From assembly GCA_025642065.1 (NCBI GenBank), contig JAODUP010000563.1:186001-250000 (forward strand): 64,000 bases of DNA. The letters run 5' to 3'. The position numbers and the translations under genes are program-made. Below are positions 46,159-57,774 of the stretch, one piece after another. This DNA is from Paralvinella palmiformis. Its lineage: Eukaryota; Annelida; Polychaeta; Terebellida; Alvinellidae. Each line of letters starts with the position of its first letter. The first letter of the stretch is position 1. The notes beneath the pieces are model-generated. The model was given only the letters and a program-made list of their open reading frames with translations, ran no database searches and had not been told where the DNA came from.

Positions 46159-46457
46159 GTAATACAATTATAAGGTTATCACCATTAGTCACGTGACTTT
46201 TATTGAGATTAATAACACACTGTGTCCTGATGTATGTGAATTTGCAGACGAAATATTATAATCAATTATATTTGACTATTTCATTCACAACTTTTAGTCA
46301 AATTTCTTATTGAATACATTTTGCTGTATTTTGCTTTATTGTGTTTCTACTAGAAATGAATTAGTATTATCATGTGTTCATGATTGTCTTAAAATAATAT
46401 TCTGTGAATAGTTTCATGTTAATAATAAACTCCTTAACCTAGTAGCTTTGTATTTTC

Positions 46458-46560
46458 ATTAAGCCTCTCTGGCCACATAGGTAGAGCGTGAGACTATTTA
46501 CCTATAGCTATGGTCATGCTGTGTGGGAAGTCGCGGGTTCCATGATACAACCAGAGAGCT
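46458..46560 (+). mobile_element. tRNA-derived SINE head
   Basis: CTGGCCACATAGGTAGAGCGTGAG (A-box side) and GTCGCGGGTTCCATGAT (B-box side). It abuts the 3' end of the LINE at 46563. Confidence 0.5.
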
Positions 46561-46562
46561 TA

Positions 46563-48540
46563 AATAATAATAATAATAATAATATATATTTAATAAAGCG
46601 CCCTTACTAGCAGGAGCCATTCAAAGGCGCTGTACAAATAATATGTAATTTAATAATACCCCAAATAATGTCTGTAAAAACCCTGTAATGATTTAAAAGA
46701 TAATAATTATTTATCTGTGAAAGCGACCTTAAATAGGTGTGTTTTTAGAAGAGACTTAAAATTTCCAAGAGACGACGAATTTCTAATATTTGCCGGCAAC
46801 TTTTTCCCAAAAATTGGGGGCTGCAACACTAAAGCACAATCCCCATATGACTTGAGCAAACCCTGGACCTGCAATAGTATCTGACTGGGATGATTTTCAT
46901 GACTTTCTAATAAAAACCAGTTCACACAGGTATTTGGTGCCATATCATTAATAGATTTATAAGTTATTAACAGAATTTAAAAATGGATCGCTGTTAAAGG
47001 TAGTGAGTTTTTGAAGAATGGGGTAATATGATCATTTTTTCTAGTATTTGTTACAATCAGCTGCACTATTCTAATTTCGCAAAAAGGGCGATTAATGTTA
47101 TAATCAATATCCCCCATATAACAGGGAGTTACAATAGTCATACGAGATGTAACAAAGGCATGAACTACAGTTAAAAGTGACTTTTCAAAAATGAAACAGG
47201 GGATGTTCAAGATGGGAGGAGCTCGGATACTGATGTGACATGTTCATGCATGTTAATACATTGGTAAAAAATAACCCCAATTTTTTTTATGACCCATTGG
47301 GGGTAATCGAAGATGACCCATCTGTAATGCTGGTGTCTTTAGGGATTTAACAAAATGTGGTGATGCCAAATATAAAATATTTTTTTTATTATCATTTAGT
47401 TTTAGAAGATTTTGAGTCATCCATAGGGATATGGCAATACAATGTTCTAAATTCTTCAAGGAAGAGGAAAAATTTAACTCATTGTCAGGATCCAGTGATA
47501 TATACAGCTGTGTAAAGCATACAAGTGATATTTAACCCATATCGCTCCAATGATAAGAGCGGGTATCATTGTGAAAACCAGAGGCCCAAGAACTGAACCC
47601 TTGGTACCCCAGATAACAAAACTGAATGTCAGATAAAATACCATGAACAGACATTTCCCTGGGAGCTTTGTTCCAGATGGGATCTAAACCATTCAAGTAC
47701 TCTACCTGACAGACCAAACATGTTTTTTAACCTAGAGAAAAGTACATTAGGGGTAATGTATCAAATGCAGCAGACAGGTCCAGAAGAACAAGTATTACTG
47801 GCTTACCTTGTCAATTGACACATAATATCATTTTTCACTCAACCAAGGCTGTTTCAGTGCTGTGCCCACTTTTATGGAGACTTAGTGTTTCATTAAGGTT
47901 ATTATTGATTAAATATTTGTTTAGTAAAGCAATGCCTTTTCTATAACTTTAGATAAAAATGTAAATTTAAAAGGTCTTAATTTTTTGAATATTACAGTCC
48001 AAGTGGTTTTTTATTAATGGTTTTACAAGGGCAGTTTCATGGATCTTGGGAAAACACCCAAGATAATGATTTATTAATATATTTTAATTGGGTTTATCAG
48101 AACATCCAGAAAACTTTCACAAGCCATGTAGGCATGGGGTCAACTGCACAGAAAGCATTAGATGATTTCCCCAGCAACTGTCTGATATCAGCTTGTAAAA
48201 AGGGTCAAATGTATCCATCATGGATAGCAGGACTCTTCTACCAATGGGTACCCTGTGATAAGGTGCTGGACTGGAACCCACTATGTATATTTAATATTTT
48301 TTGACAGAAGAAGTTATTAAAACAATGGGCCATATCTTTATCTGAGTTGATATTATTTGGGAGGACAGTTTGACTTTTTGTAATTTTATTCACAACACTG
48401 AAAAAGTCCTTTGATTTCCCCTTTGGGTGCTTTGATCTTTCTATTATAGTATTCAGATTTAGCAGAGGCAAGGGGGATTTTTAAGAATTTTAGACCTTAA
48501 CTTTCAAATGAACACAAAACTGGGCCCATAAGCGACAAAC
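46563..48540 (-). mobile_element. Decayed LINE, L2/CR1-like
   Basis: Minus-strand fragments in order: SKDFFSVVNKITKSQTVLPN and CFNNFFCQKI (pre-RT linker, 48471-48238); LVLLDLSAAFDT (RT motif, about 47800-47760); a GVPQGSVLGPL-like block broken by a frameshift (about 47600); TQLYISLDPDNELNFSSSL and CIAISLWMTQNLLKLNDNK (after the catalytic box, 47510-47390); and LPANIRNSSSLGNFKSLLKT near the C-terminus (46810). The 3' end has a GCGCTTTATTAAATAT block and an ATT-type tail, as in L2 elements. Several frameshifts make it inactive. Related pieces lie at 30055-30137 and 62720-63240. Confidence 0.85.
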
Positions 48541-50230
48541 CTTTGGTTCTTTTCCCGGCAATACAGGACTTTTTCCCGGGGAGCTCCGGGGGCCTAGCGT
48601 TTAAAACCCGGGACTTGGTGCCAACGGGCACAGGTTCGAACCCCTAAAAGGTCGAAACTTTTTCAGGGATTAATTTCTCGGGGCACTACATCGTGGGTGG
48701 TTTACCACGTTAAATGGCCGCCCCCTGAATTATTTAAAATAAAGGGGGACGTTAAAACCCCCCAGGACGTAAAAAACCCGGCGGGACACCCTCAGGGGAG
48801 GGGGGTTTCTTTCCGCGCCCCCTGGATTGGGGGTTTCCCCGGGCCGGAGGTATTTCTCAGATAAACAAAAACTCTCTGGTTGTCCCTTTATCGTTACTGT
48901 GGCGATGGTTTAAATGAATTGCCATACTAGTACTATATTTAAAGATCACATACTATTTTATTAATTAACACTTTTAAATTTTGCCCAATGATATCGAAAG
49001 GGGGCCCCCAAATTAAATAAATAAATAAATAAGGATTTCAAGCCCAGTCAATTAATTCATAGCCCACAATTTGCGATCAATTGACAGCTGATCAGAAAAT
49101 AATTGAACGTGTTTGGGGTTTTTTACAGTTTGTGTTGGAAGGGGTTTTTTAATAAAACAATTAGGTATTAGAGGTAAATGCATACAAACATACTTTATCA
49201 TGCATTTATTAGTCCTTTTTTTTTGGTTTCCATAAAATTTTCAGTTTTTAAAGAAATAAAAAGCCTATATTATCATATTTTTTTTATTTTTAAAAAATTT
49301 GCATTTAAAAACAGTTTATAACCTGCAAAAGGCCTCCCCTGGAAAAAAGAAAACATGGTTTCATTTTATTTTCGTTAAAAGGGGATAGAGAAATTAGTAC
49401 TTTCATACAATAAGCGGCATCAAATCTCTTGTGCCACGGGTTTATCTATGGGTTTCAATCAGTCATTTGTTATCAAATGGACAGAATAACCCAAATTGTT
49501 CCAGCTCTAAAAAAACACTACACAAAAATATGACATTTAATCCAGATCAGTGAACTGTTTAAAGGTAGACAGATATACCCAGATATGTAATAGACACATG
49601 CAACTACTGTAACAGATAACACCAGTAAATGTAAACTGTAACCAAGAGATTGGCCTGTTTACATGGTATCTCATCATCAAGAACTTCAAGGACTGAAAAA
49701 TAAAACACCTTGTAAAATAATTATTGAACCAAGTGCATACACAATGTGTAAACACATGTTTTCCTTTTTTTTAAGTTGGTTTAAAAATTTGATTTGATAT
49801 GCATTTGTTATGAAGAGAAGTATACCAATTAAAGACATGAGCTGAACATTCAAGTACTAATTCAGGTGCTGTAATATTTTTTGTATTAAATTAAAAATTT
49901 TTTAAAAAATATCTGATTATAGTAATGTAATTTTAAAGTCCAATTATATTATTAACAATAAAAAGTAAAATTACCTCCCCCCAAAATCTTCAGTGGCCCT
50001 TTCATGTAACTGTAAGTTATGTATATTTACATACCCATTTTGTGATTAATTTTAAAAATTTTTTTAAACAAATATAAATCTAGAAATCCCCTTTGGGGCC
50101 ATGTTGGGTATGCAATAAAGGGGGGGGTTCTTAAATTTTAGTTTTTTTTAAAAAATCCTTTTTTTTAAAAAAACCAGATCATAAAATTTACACACTTTTA
50201 TTTTTTTGGGGATGTCTTTATTTGTGCATA
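48480..50230. other. Segment with homopolymer excess, probably poor consensus
   Basis: Runs of G, C, A and T (GGGGGG, CCCC, TTTTTTTT) are far more frequent than in neighbouring sequence. The SINE copy inside it differs from its partner at 12786 mostly at homopolymers. This is the signature of uncorrected single-molecule reads. No gene can be judged reliably here. Confidence 0.5.
48580..48875 (+). mobile_element. tRNA-derived SINE, copy 2
   Basis: Same order of blocks as 12786-13130: TTGGTGCCAACGGGCACAGG, GGTTCGAACCCC, AAAGGTCGAAACTTTT, ATCGTGGGTGGTTTACCACG, GGGGGACGTTAAAAC. Internal bases are lost and homopolymers are changed. Confidence 0.75.
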
Positions 50231-50441
50231 TTTTTACTGTTACTGCAGCCGAAGGCGGCGCAGAATGAACCAGTGCCATTAAGCACCATGTTAACGAAGG
50301 GAGCTGTCCGTGTTAAAACGCGAAGTAACACGTCTTGTTATAAATAGTCTTTGATACAACTCGATAATTGAAATTAATTTATATGATTATAAAATAATAG
50401 CTTGTTTCAATAAATAACAGGAGACCATTTAGGCCAAGTAA

Positions 50442-50482
<41 letters not shown>

Positions 50483-51377
50483 GATGTAGGCTACTGTTAT
50501 TTAAAATTGAGATAAATTAAACTAATAAGAAAATAAATAAACAAATATCATTCAAACACCAAAAATATAAATATCGCAGATAACGATCATCATAACGTCC
50601 GTGATTTGGTACATTTACCGTTGATTGAATATAAATCATATTTAAATGTAAGTTGCCTTTTGCACCTTTGAACCAGGGCCACTTTGATCGATTAATTGTT
50701 CCCATTTATTCCAAACTTTAGATATTTATATTAAGGTAATCGTTTGAATTTAGACAATATATTTTACATTTTACTAATAGCTGAAAAAACTATATATACC
50801 ATTCCGAAAATAAGAAATGGTTTACTTATCGTAAAGTTATTAATCTAGACACAATACAAATATATGACCTTATTGCACTTACTTCATAAGAAATGTTTTA
50901 TAACTTGAGGTTGGTTAGTATGTCATCCATTAATCTACAAAGATGGGAAGATTTGAACTAATCGACCAATACGGTCAATATGTTTCCCCCACCTTTATCT
51001 ATGTGCTCGTATTTAATATTTGAAGACACCCGAGTATCAGCAAAATATTGTATAACAACTATCCGACTAACATTTATCCAACTAATGTACCATTCAAATA
51101 TTTGAATATCCTTGAAAAATTTATAATTTGGTGAAAAAACGGCTTTAAAGTCGATTCTTCTAGATATCTGTGAAAGGTTATCCTTAATTTGTGTCACTGT
51201 TTCCATTATAAATCTATTATCTTAATTTTCTTAAATGATGGTTTAATATCAACATTTTGCTTCATTTCATTTAAGGATGATAGGATAATGGATATAGACA
51301 AGTAGGCAAATAGTTAGGATATACTTTATATCACTTTCATTCCAAGACAACAAAGTATAACGAATACCTTTAAATAG
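50231..51377. other. No gene seen
   Basis: AT-rich, with a TA run at 50445-50479. Frames on the minus strand (50958-51206, 50517-50705) show no recognisable features. Confidence 0.4.
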
Positions 51378-51500
51378 TCCTTCGTGGCTTTTCGATGGCA
51401 TTGAAATAATAGGTTCGAATCCGGCCTGTATTTGTGTTTGTGGGAATCGTTACACCAGTTGGACGCCTTTCGGCCAAGTGTCCCACGTCTGACCATCTCA
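51378..51500 (+). mobile_element. tRNA-derived SINE, copy 2 of the pair with 40567
   Basis: The head is degraded, but ATAGGTTCGAATCCGGC and a body with TATTTGTGTTTGTGGGAATCG and GTGTCCCACGTCTGACCATC match the copy at 40567. Confidence 0.6.
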
Positions 51501-53596
51501 CGTTCTTCTGTAGGATTCCTATTTCTTTATATCTGGCCGCATTAATTTGTATGAATGCAAACGCCGATTTAACTTATGCCAATGCAGTTATTTAGTACTT
51601 GGTTATTATTTTACAGCAAGTCTATATAATATGTTTTTTTTGTCATTACTCTTAGAAGTCCAACAACGTGTTACGTTTGTATTACGTCATTTATCTAGCT
51701 TACTAAGGTTGGCACTATATCGGTATCTGTGATAGCTTTGAATAATATTTACTATTTGCTACGAGCCATGCTCCTCCAATAAGTCAATTGTAAGAAATAT
51801 TACAATCTTTATAACACGATCGCTAGCTTTATTTTCAGCCGGAAAACCTGGATCCTTGACGCATAACTCAGTCGCACTCGGTACGCTGATCTATTCCACT
51901 CGATGTCGTAATAACCAGCTACACTGTGTGCGAACTGTTCATATTTCATCCGCAATGTGCAGCTATGCTCCTTGTGTCTCCAAAGTTCGGCACCATGGCT
52001 AATAATTTAGCCAACCGATGTAATATATAGTTTGGAGTAGCAGTTAAAGTTCATGCCAGCAATTGTTTTTCTTTCAGCTAATATCAGACTTAAAAGCTCC
52101 TTTCGCCGATAAACGAACACTTTAGACATTATATTGTAATATAAATAATTCGTTAATAATTAGCCGTGATATTTAAGATCTGCAACTCCATTAATTAATG
52201 CTAATACGACATAGACACTGGAAGTGTGGCCTCACAATACGTTGTGTTCTAAGGTGCATTATTAAGCTTAACTGGCGTTCAGTTGCAAAGACCATTTGGA
52301 ACACAAATTAATGTTAATGCTTAGCACTAATTGTTTATCCATTTTATTGCAGTATATTATACTAGATTGGCGTGTTCATCATCAGTATGTACTCTCTTAT
52401 CTGATTATCTAATATAATAAACTAAGCCACCATTACATCAGAGCAGATAATAAACAACAACATCGATTTAGACGACATTTACTATCCAATAAATGTAGCA
52501 ACTTGCTATTTATTTTAATATAAACTTTATATTTAAAATCAATGTGTGCATTCTTAATGGCTCCTTTCAGCCTCGATTTAACTGTTTCTGTTGACTTTTC
52601 ATTTCGCATTCTTTAATTCTTGGATCTTTTCCACAGTTCATGTTTATAGTTGAGGTCAGTTCTCACTTTACACCAGGTGATTCATAGGTAGTTATTATTT
52701 GAATTTCCCTATATGTAATTTAATAGCTTGGGTTCACGTTAACGACACATTGAGTGTCATTTTTTCTGATGAGTTGCCACTGGACCAAATATTATTGTTG
52801 CGCGACTAATCATCGTCCGTTTAGTTTAACAGTACCCACTTTGTGATGAAATTTACTGGATGTGTTTTGAAATTCATATATAACTTTTTATATCTGTATC
52901 TAACATCCGTGTTAATTGTGATGGTTTCTCATGACTTACAACTTCTCTATGACTTACTGACACCATTTGTTTTGTTGAAAACCTTCCTATGGTCACTACC
53001 GTTGTGTAGTTGGGTGCACTGCATCGTAAACCTCCTACTAGTGGGGTCGAATTTGTGTTGTTTGTGTTTGGGCGTGTTTCATCTGTTAATAAAAGGTTTC
53101 GTCATGATCCTCTCATGTTCTTAGGGAGCAGCCTCTTATGAATGTGTTCTATGTGAGAGCAGCGCCGAGGCACACCGATATCATTTACTCACTCGATCAC
53201 TAAAGGTTTTCTTGTCACTGCAGCGTATTATATTTACATTGTATATATGTAGCATACATTAGAAAACAATTAAGCCTTCGGCAAGTTAACGCTTCGCAAA
53301 AAGATGTAAATATGATTGTCTTTATAGATGTATGACGTCCCTCTGGTCATACAGGATGTCGTGGGAAAGTTGACAAAATATGGAAATGTACTGAAAATTA
53401 ATGTTTAAACAGGCCCTTCATTTTATACTCTACCATATTGTTTTATGATTGTATTGTGTTGAGTTTTATCTTTAATATTGAAAGAACCAATAAATAATGT
53501 AATTTGGAAAAGTTGGCCTTTCCAATAACAGAATTGAGATCGTAGAAGATTGGATTTTACCATTAACAAATCTACATTAGATAAAACTATTAATCA
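51501..53596. other. No gene confirmed; SINE-like tail at 53124-53202
   Basis: Mostly AT-rich unique-looking DNA. The block GGGAGCAGCCTCT ... GCGCCGAGGC ... ACTCACTCGATCACT near 53124-53202 resembles the tail module of the repeat at 4281-4766. A 93-codon frame at 52843-53124 is hydrophobic but has no support as a gene. Confidence 0.4.
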
Positions 53597-54156
53597 ATGG
53601 ACTTAACCAAACAGGTAAGTTTTAAAAACACCTGTTCTTTTGAACTGATGTTTACGAGTTCAGTTGGCTTCTTCTCTGAACCGAACAATGAAATATGGGT
53701 TTCTCGGCATATTTAATCTATAATTGGGGTGAATGAATTATTTGTTTCTGCCAGTGACGAGCCTAAACATATTGCTCGCTCACACACTCACTGATTACAC
53801 TCTCTCGCTCACTCCCTCATTCATTCACGTACTCAATCTCTCACTCACTCGCCCAATATCGTGTGTCGTGCGCGTCTGTATGAATTTGTTTGTGTGTGCA
53901 GTTACCCGCTTGCATGTATGCATGCCATGTCTATGTGTATATGTGTAGATATATACGTTTGTGATTTAGCATCGAAGGCATGTACAGGGACTGGTGAGAC
54001 ATTACAAAATGTCTCAGCAAGAAAAGTCGCCACTCTTGATTCAGTCCCCTGAAGAAACGTCCAGAGTTTGAATTCACGGTTCGAGATTATCTGTGCACAA
54101 CAACAAACGCTTCTACGAAGAATTCCTCCATATTTTTTTCTTATTGTTATTAATTT

Positions 54157-54196
<40 letters not shown>

Positions 54197-57195
54197 ATTT
54201 AGGCCGTGTTTATAGTTAACAACATTATTTATCATGTGTGTTTCGTCTCCCTTTCATGGACCTTTACAATCTATGATACTGAATCATGTATGTTGTGGTA
54301 GTCAAATTATAGTAAACAAAGACAGGGAGCGAGCTTAATAACTTGCATGTTATGACTGAAAAAGTCCAACTTCTGACGTTGAAGTGTAAGTAATACTTTA
54401 AATGTACAAAACTGTTGTCTGTAGACAACACTTACTGTTAGAATGAAATATTCATCAGGACACAATTAAAAACACCACCTATAGCAAAAGTAAACTCATA
54501 ATTTTATTTTATTTCAGCAAAAATACAATATTGTTACAATAATACTAATATCGGGCTTCTTGGTATGGAGATTAATATTCTGTTTGGTTCAAGAAAGTAT
54601 CCCTGAAGAGATTATGGATAAAGTCGGAACCGAAACAAGTCATCCAGGATATATGTAAGCTAAACGAAAAGTGATATATTTCGTGTTCTGGCGATGGTCG
54701 AGGAAAAATTAAAATATTTGGTATCAACATGTACTAAGAGATTTCTATTCGATTTAAACTCATCAAAAGGACAGAAAAGGACTATACGGTTGGCGTCGTG
54801 TCGAAATTGCAAATCGGAAGCGTTTACACACAATGATCCAAGAACGTACTTTATGGATTGCCATTGGCGGCCACTAGAAGAAATGCAATAAATGGTGTAA
54901 GTCGGTTAGTCAGTGAGTTAATCAGTCAGTTTGTCAGTTACATCAGTGAATCGACGGCCAGCTTATTAGTTGCATATTCGCTGCCTCAATCAATCAACCA
55001 ACCAATCAATCAATCAATCAACCAATCCAATACCTCATGCTCGATATATCAATACAGAGTCCTCTTGATTATCTAAAGCTATATAAGAATCCATGTTGGT
55101 TCTAATACACCACGTCAGAGGATGGTATACGGTGTCTGCCATATTTCTACGTATTGGGCGTTGCCAAGTCAGGAACGTCAACATTGTACAAGAATCTCCT
55201 CTTCCATAATGACATCACAAAAGGACAAGAAAAGGAGATCTACTGGTGGACGGTTGTGAAACGTCGTACGTCGAAAATTAGCAAACGAGAAGCATTTCAC
55301 ACACACACACACACACCCACCCACACACACACACACACCAGAACACGGCTGATAATCCATATTATACCTTAAACGATGTTAATTTTGACGCCTTGCCTAT
55401 CGTTATATATGAATGCGTATATACAGTTGGACTTGGTTTCACATCCAGTTAGGAATATGAAATTTCATTGTCTATTTCAGGATTCACTTTCAGAAAGTAC
55501 ATTAATTACTTTCAAGAATCCGCTAAGGAAATATATCAAACAGAAGCAGGGGAAGATAACCTCGAATACTTTCACCAGCAAATCACAGGTAGTATTATTT
55601 ATAGATAAAGATAAATTTAAAAATAAATAGATGTCATGTATGACAGCTATCCTTGCGTCAAGATATGTATTGGGGCTTTTGTTGGACGAACGAACGAGCA
55701 AAGTTTATGTCAAAAGTTTAAAAATTGAATATCTGAGTTTTAATATTTTAAACTTAAATCGATTATTGTCGACTTAAATTGTATTTATTTGTTCAGTTTT
55801 CTTATCATAAAGTCTGTATTCCCCAAATTCGAACATCATGAATGCTACGAAGTTTGGTCATAGCCCATTTATAAGGAACCTATTTTTTCAGTGGATGCCA
55901 CACCTACCTATTTTTGCCATCAAGGTGACCTGAGTCTGTTACCAGGTAATCGCGGCTTACCTGAGCCTGGATACACACTAGCACATACATTATATCGCCT
56001 ATTTCCTAAGACTCGACTGATCATTATCTTACGTCATCCCACAGACAGGTATGTATTGTTTCAATAGTACATCACTCTTCTGATAACAACAACAACAACA
56101 GTGTGGACAGGTATTTATTAATGTAACTAAAGTAAATTTAGCACAGGGATAAAACTATGTCATTTGTTTGACTCTTTTGTTGCAAGATAATAATTATCTT
56201 TGTCTATATTGATCATAAATATTGTGTGATTGTGTTTCCTTATTATATTTCTCGCAGACTCTATTCACATTATCACCACTTGCTTACTAATAGAACCCCG
56301 TTATCACCGGAAGCGTTCCATCAAAATGCCCTGACCTGGATTGATAAGATGGAGAGATGTTTAAAACGAGATTCCTTGAAGAGTTGTGTCTTCAATCAGA
56401 CGTTTTTGAATAAGTTCAACTTGGTAGGTTCTGATCACGTTTTTCTCTGCCCTATACATTCTACGTTCTCTATTAATATTTATTCTATTTCATTCATCTA
56501 GAATGAAATTCGAGAATATCATTATCTATTGACCTTTATTTATCTCTAATCTCCTATTTCTCAGTTAACTTTAAGATCAATTGTCAATTTGAAAGAAATA
56601 GCTTTATCAAACAACCTAAAATTTAAAAACAAAAGTGTTCCAAAGGTCTAATCGTATTATTTTCATTATTATCAAGGTTGAATTAAGGCGTTATTGGACT
56701 TTGATATTATTTTTGTTCAGTATATATTTTCCGTCTTCTTTCCTATGACAGATGCCTCTAACATACAGTATGTACTATCCCTTTGCTAAAACCTGGTTAG
56801 AAGTGTTCCCTCGCAAACAGATTTGTTTTATCAAATCCGAGGATTTCTACATCAACAGAACGCTCGTCATGACCGAAATCTTCTCATTCCTCGGCTTAGG
56901 TGAGTTCTGACCTGACTCAAACGTTGATTTATGAATTACAATTTGTACAATTCGTTGTGAAAAAAAAGCTTTATCAACTTCTGCAATATTCCAATCTATT
57001 CAAATGTCGACTTGTCCATTGTCAGATCCGCGTCGAAGAATTGAAGCTGATGATGAACACGACCAGTACAATACACAATACAGATCAACCATGTTATCGA
57101 AAACAAGGGATTTGCTAGATAAATATTTCAGACCTTTAAACCATAAATTGGCTGACTTAGTCAATGATGTACGATTTCGATTTGAACGAGGTTAA
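53597..57195 (+). CDS. Carbohydrate sulfotransferase, CHST15-like; in-frame stop at codon 67
   Basis: Eight exons, all GT-AG with matching phases: 53597-53614, 54518-54654, 55060-55265, 55481-55588, 55892-56048, 56258-56423, 56752-56899, 57026-57195; 369 codons. Residues 10-30 (NIVTIILISGFLVWRLIFCLV without its last residue) form a signal anchor, so a type II Golgi protein is inferred. KNPCWF and RCLPYFYVLGVAKSGTSTLY (5'-phosphosulfate-binding loop starting at G85) are followed by VDATPTYF, LIIILRHPTDRLYS (3'-phosphate-binding, R204 and S212, R-x7-S) and a C-terminus with MLSKTRDLLDKYFRPLN. This order is that of the CHST15 (GalNAc-4-sulfate 6-O-sulfotransferase) family, which transfers sulfate from PAPS to chondroitin-type glycans; the substrate here is unknown. 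Codon 67 (55103-55105) is TAA directly after NPCWF, where relatives usually have Glu. No alternative splice pattern keeping both flanks was found. The gene is a null allele, a young pseudogene or a base error; everything else looks intact. Confidence 0.82.
53991..54101 (+). repeat. Dispersed ~110-bp repeat, copy B
   Basis: Partner of 13241-13351, here within intron 1 of the sulfotransferase gene and in the same orientation as the gene. Confidence 0.8.
54159..54194. repeat. TA microsatellite in sulfotransferase intron 1
   Basis: Uninterrupted TA dinucleotides. Confidence 0.95.
55297..55338. repeat. CA microsatellite in sulfotransferase intron 3
   Basis: AC dinucleotides 30 bp downstream of the exon 3 donor. 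The apparent His/Thr-rich extension of exon 3 is intronic. Confidence 0.9.
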
Positions 57196-57434
57196 AAATG
57201 TCATGCCAACAAAACTCCGGGGGATATTCCGCAAATCAATATTACAGTTATATATATATTATCTTGATTTATTTTTATACTGTTTTCCTGCACAGTGCAT
57301 AAATAATTAATTTACCCCCCCCCCATGGTTGAAAGATCCCACTTACATGAAAACTAAAATAATTTCCCGGTCGATCCTTGTTGTTCCCAATCAGTCGTGT
57401 GTTGGCATAACGTTCAGTTGATAGTCACGATTTG

Positions 57435-57440
57435 AATAAA
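57435..57440 (+). promoter_or_regulatory. Candidate polyadenylation signal of the sulfotransferase gene
   Basis: AATAAA 240 bp after the stop codon, the nearest canonical hexamer seen. Confidence 0.4.
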
Positions 57441-57696
57441 TAGATAACTTTGTTTGTATGTTGACAAAAGTTTAATAATTGATAAAAAGTGAAATGCATT
57501 ATTATTGTTATTTGTTGTTGTCATGGTTGCCATTTTCTTCTTCTTTGTCGTCATCATCGTCGTCTTCGTTGTTTTCGTCCTCTAATACAATATCTAGATT
57601 ATTAATCAACGATTTATTGACTTGTTTAGCCTCGGGATTAGTCACACCTGAGACATCTCCCAGACAGGCCAATCGTTAGGGAAATATCACACAAAC

Positions 57697-57774
57697 ACGG
57701 GTACGAGTCGGATCCTAACCCACAACCTATTGGGTTGCATTGCAATGCTTTAACCATTACATTGGGGTGGGGGG
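57697..57774 (-). mobile_element. tRNA-derived SINE head
   Basis: The minus strand shows AATGTAATGGTTAAAGCATTG and then GGTTGTGGGTTAGGATCC at tRNA spacing. Stems are imperfect. Confidence 0.5.

Noticed and set aside
46458..46560. tRNA gene
   Set aside because: A- and B-box-like blocks exist, but acceptor and T stems do not pair and no T-run terminator follows; it is a SINE head.
52843..53124. Hydrophobic 93-codon frame as a small membrane protein
   Set aside because: AT-rich sequence often gives Leu/Phe-rich frames; no start context, splice site or similarity supports it, and its end lies in a SINE-like tail.
54694..54891. A 65-codon frame between sulfotransferase exons 2 and 3 as an additional exon
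   Set aside because: No acceptor precedes it, its phase does not fit, and exons 2 and 3 already join in phase without it.
55266..55372. Extension of sulfotransferase exon 3 through a His/Thr-rich stretch
   Set aside because: It is a CA microsatellite downstream of a GT donor that joins the next exon in phase.
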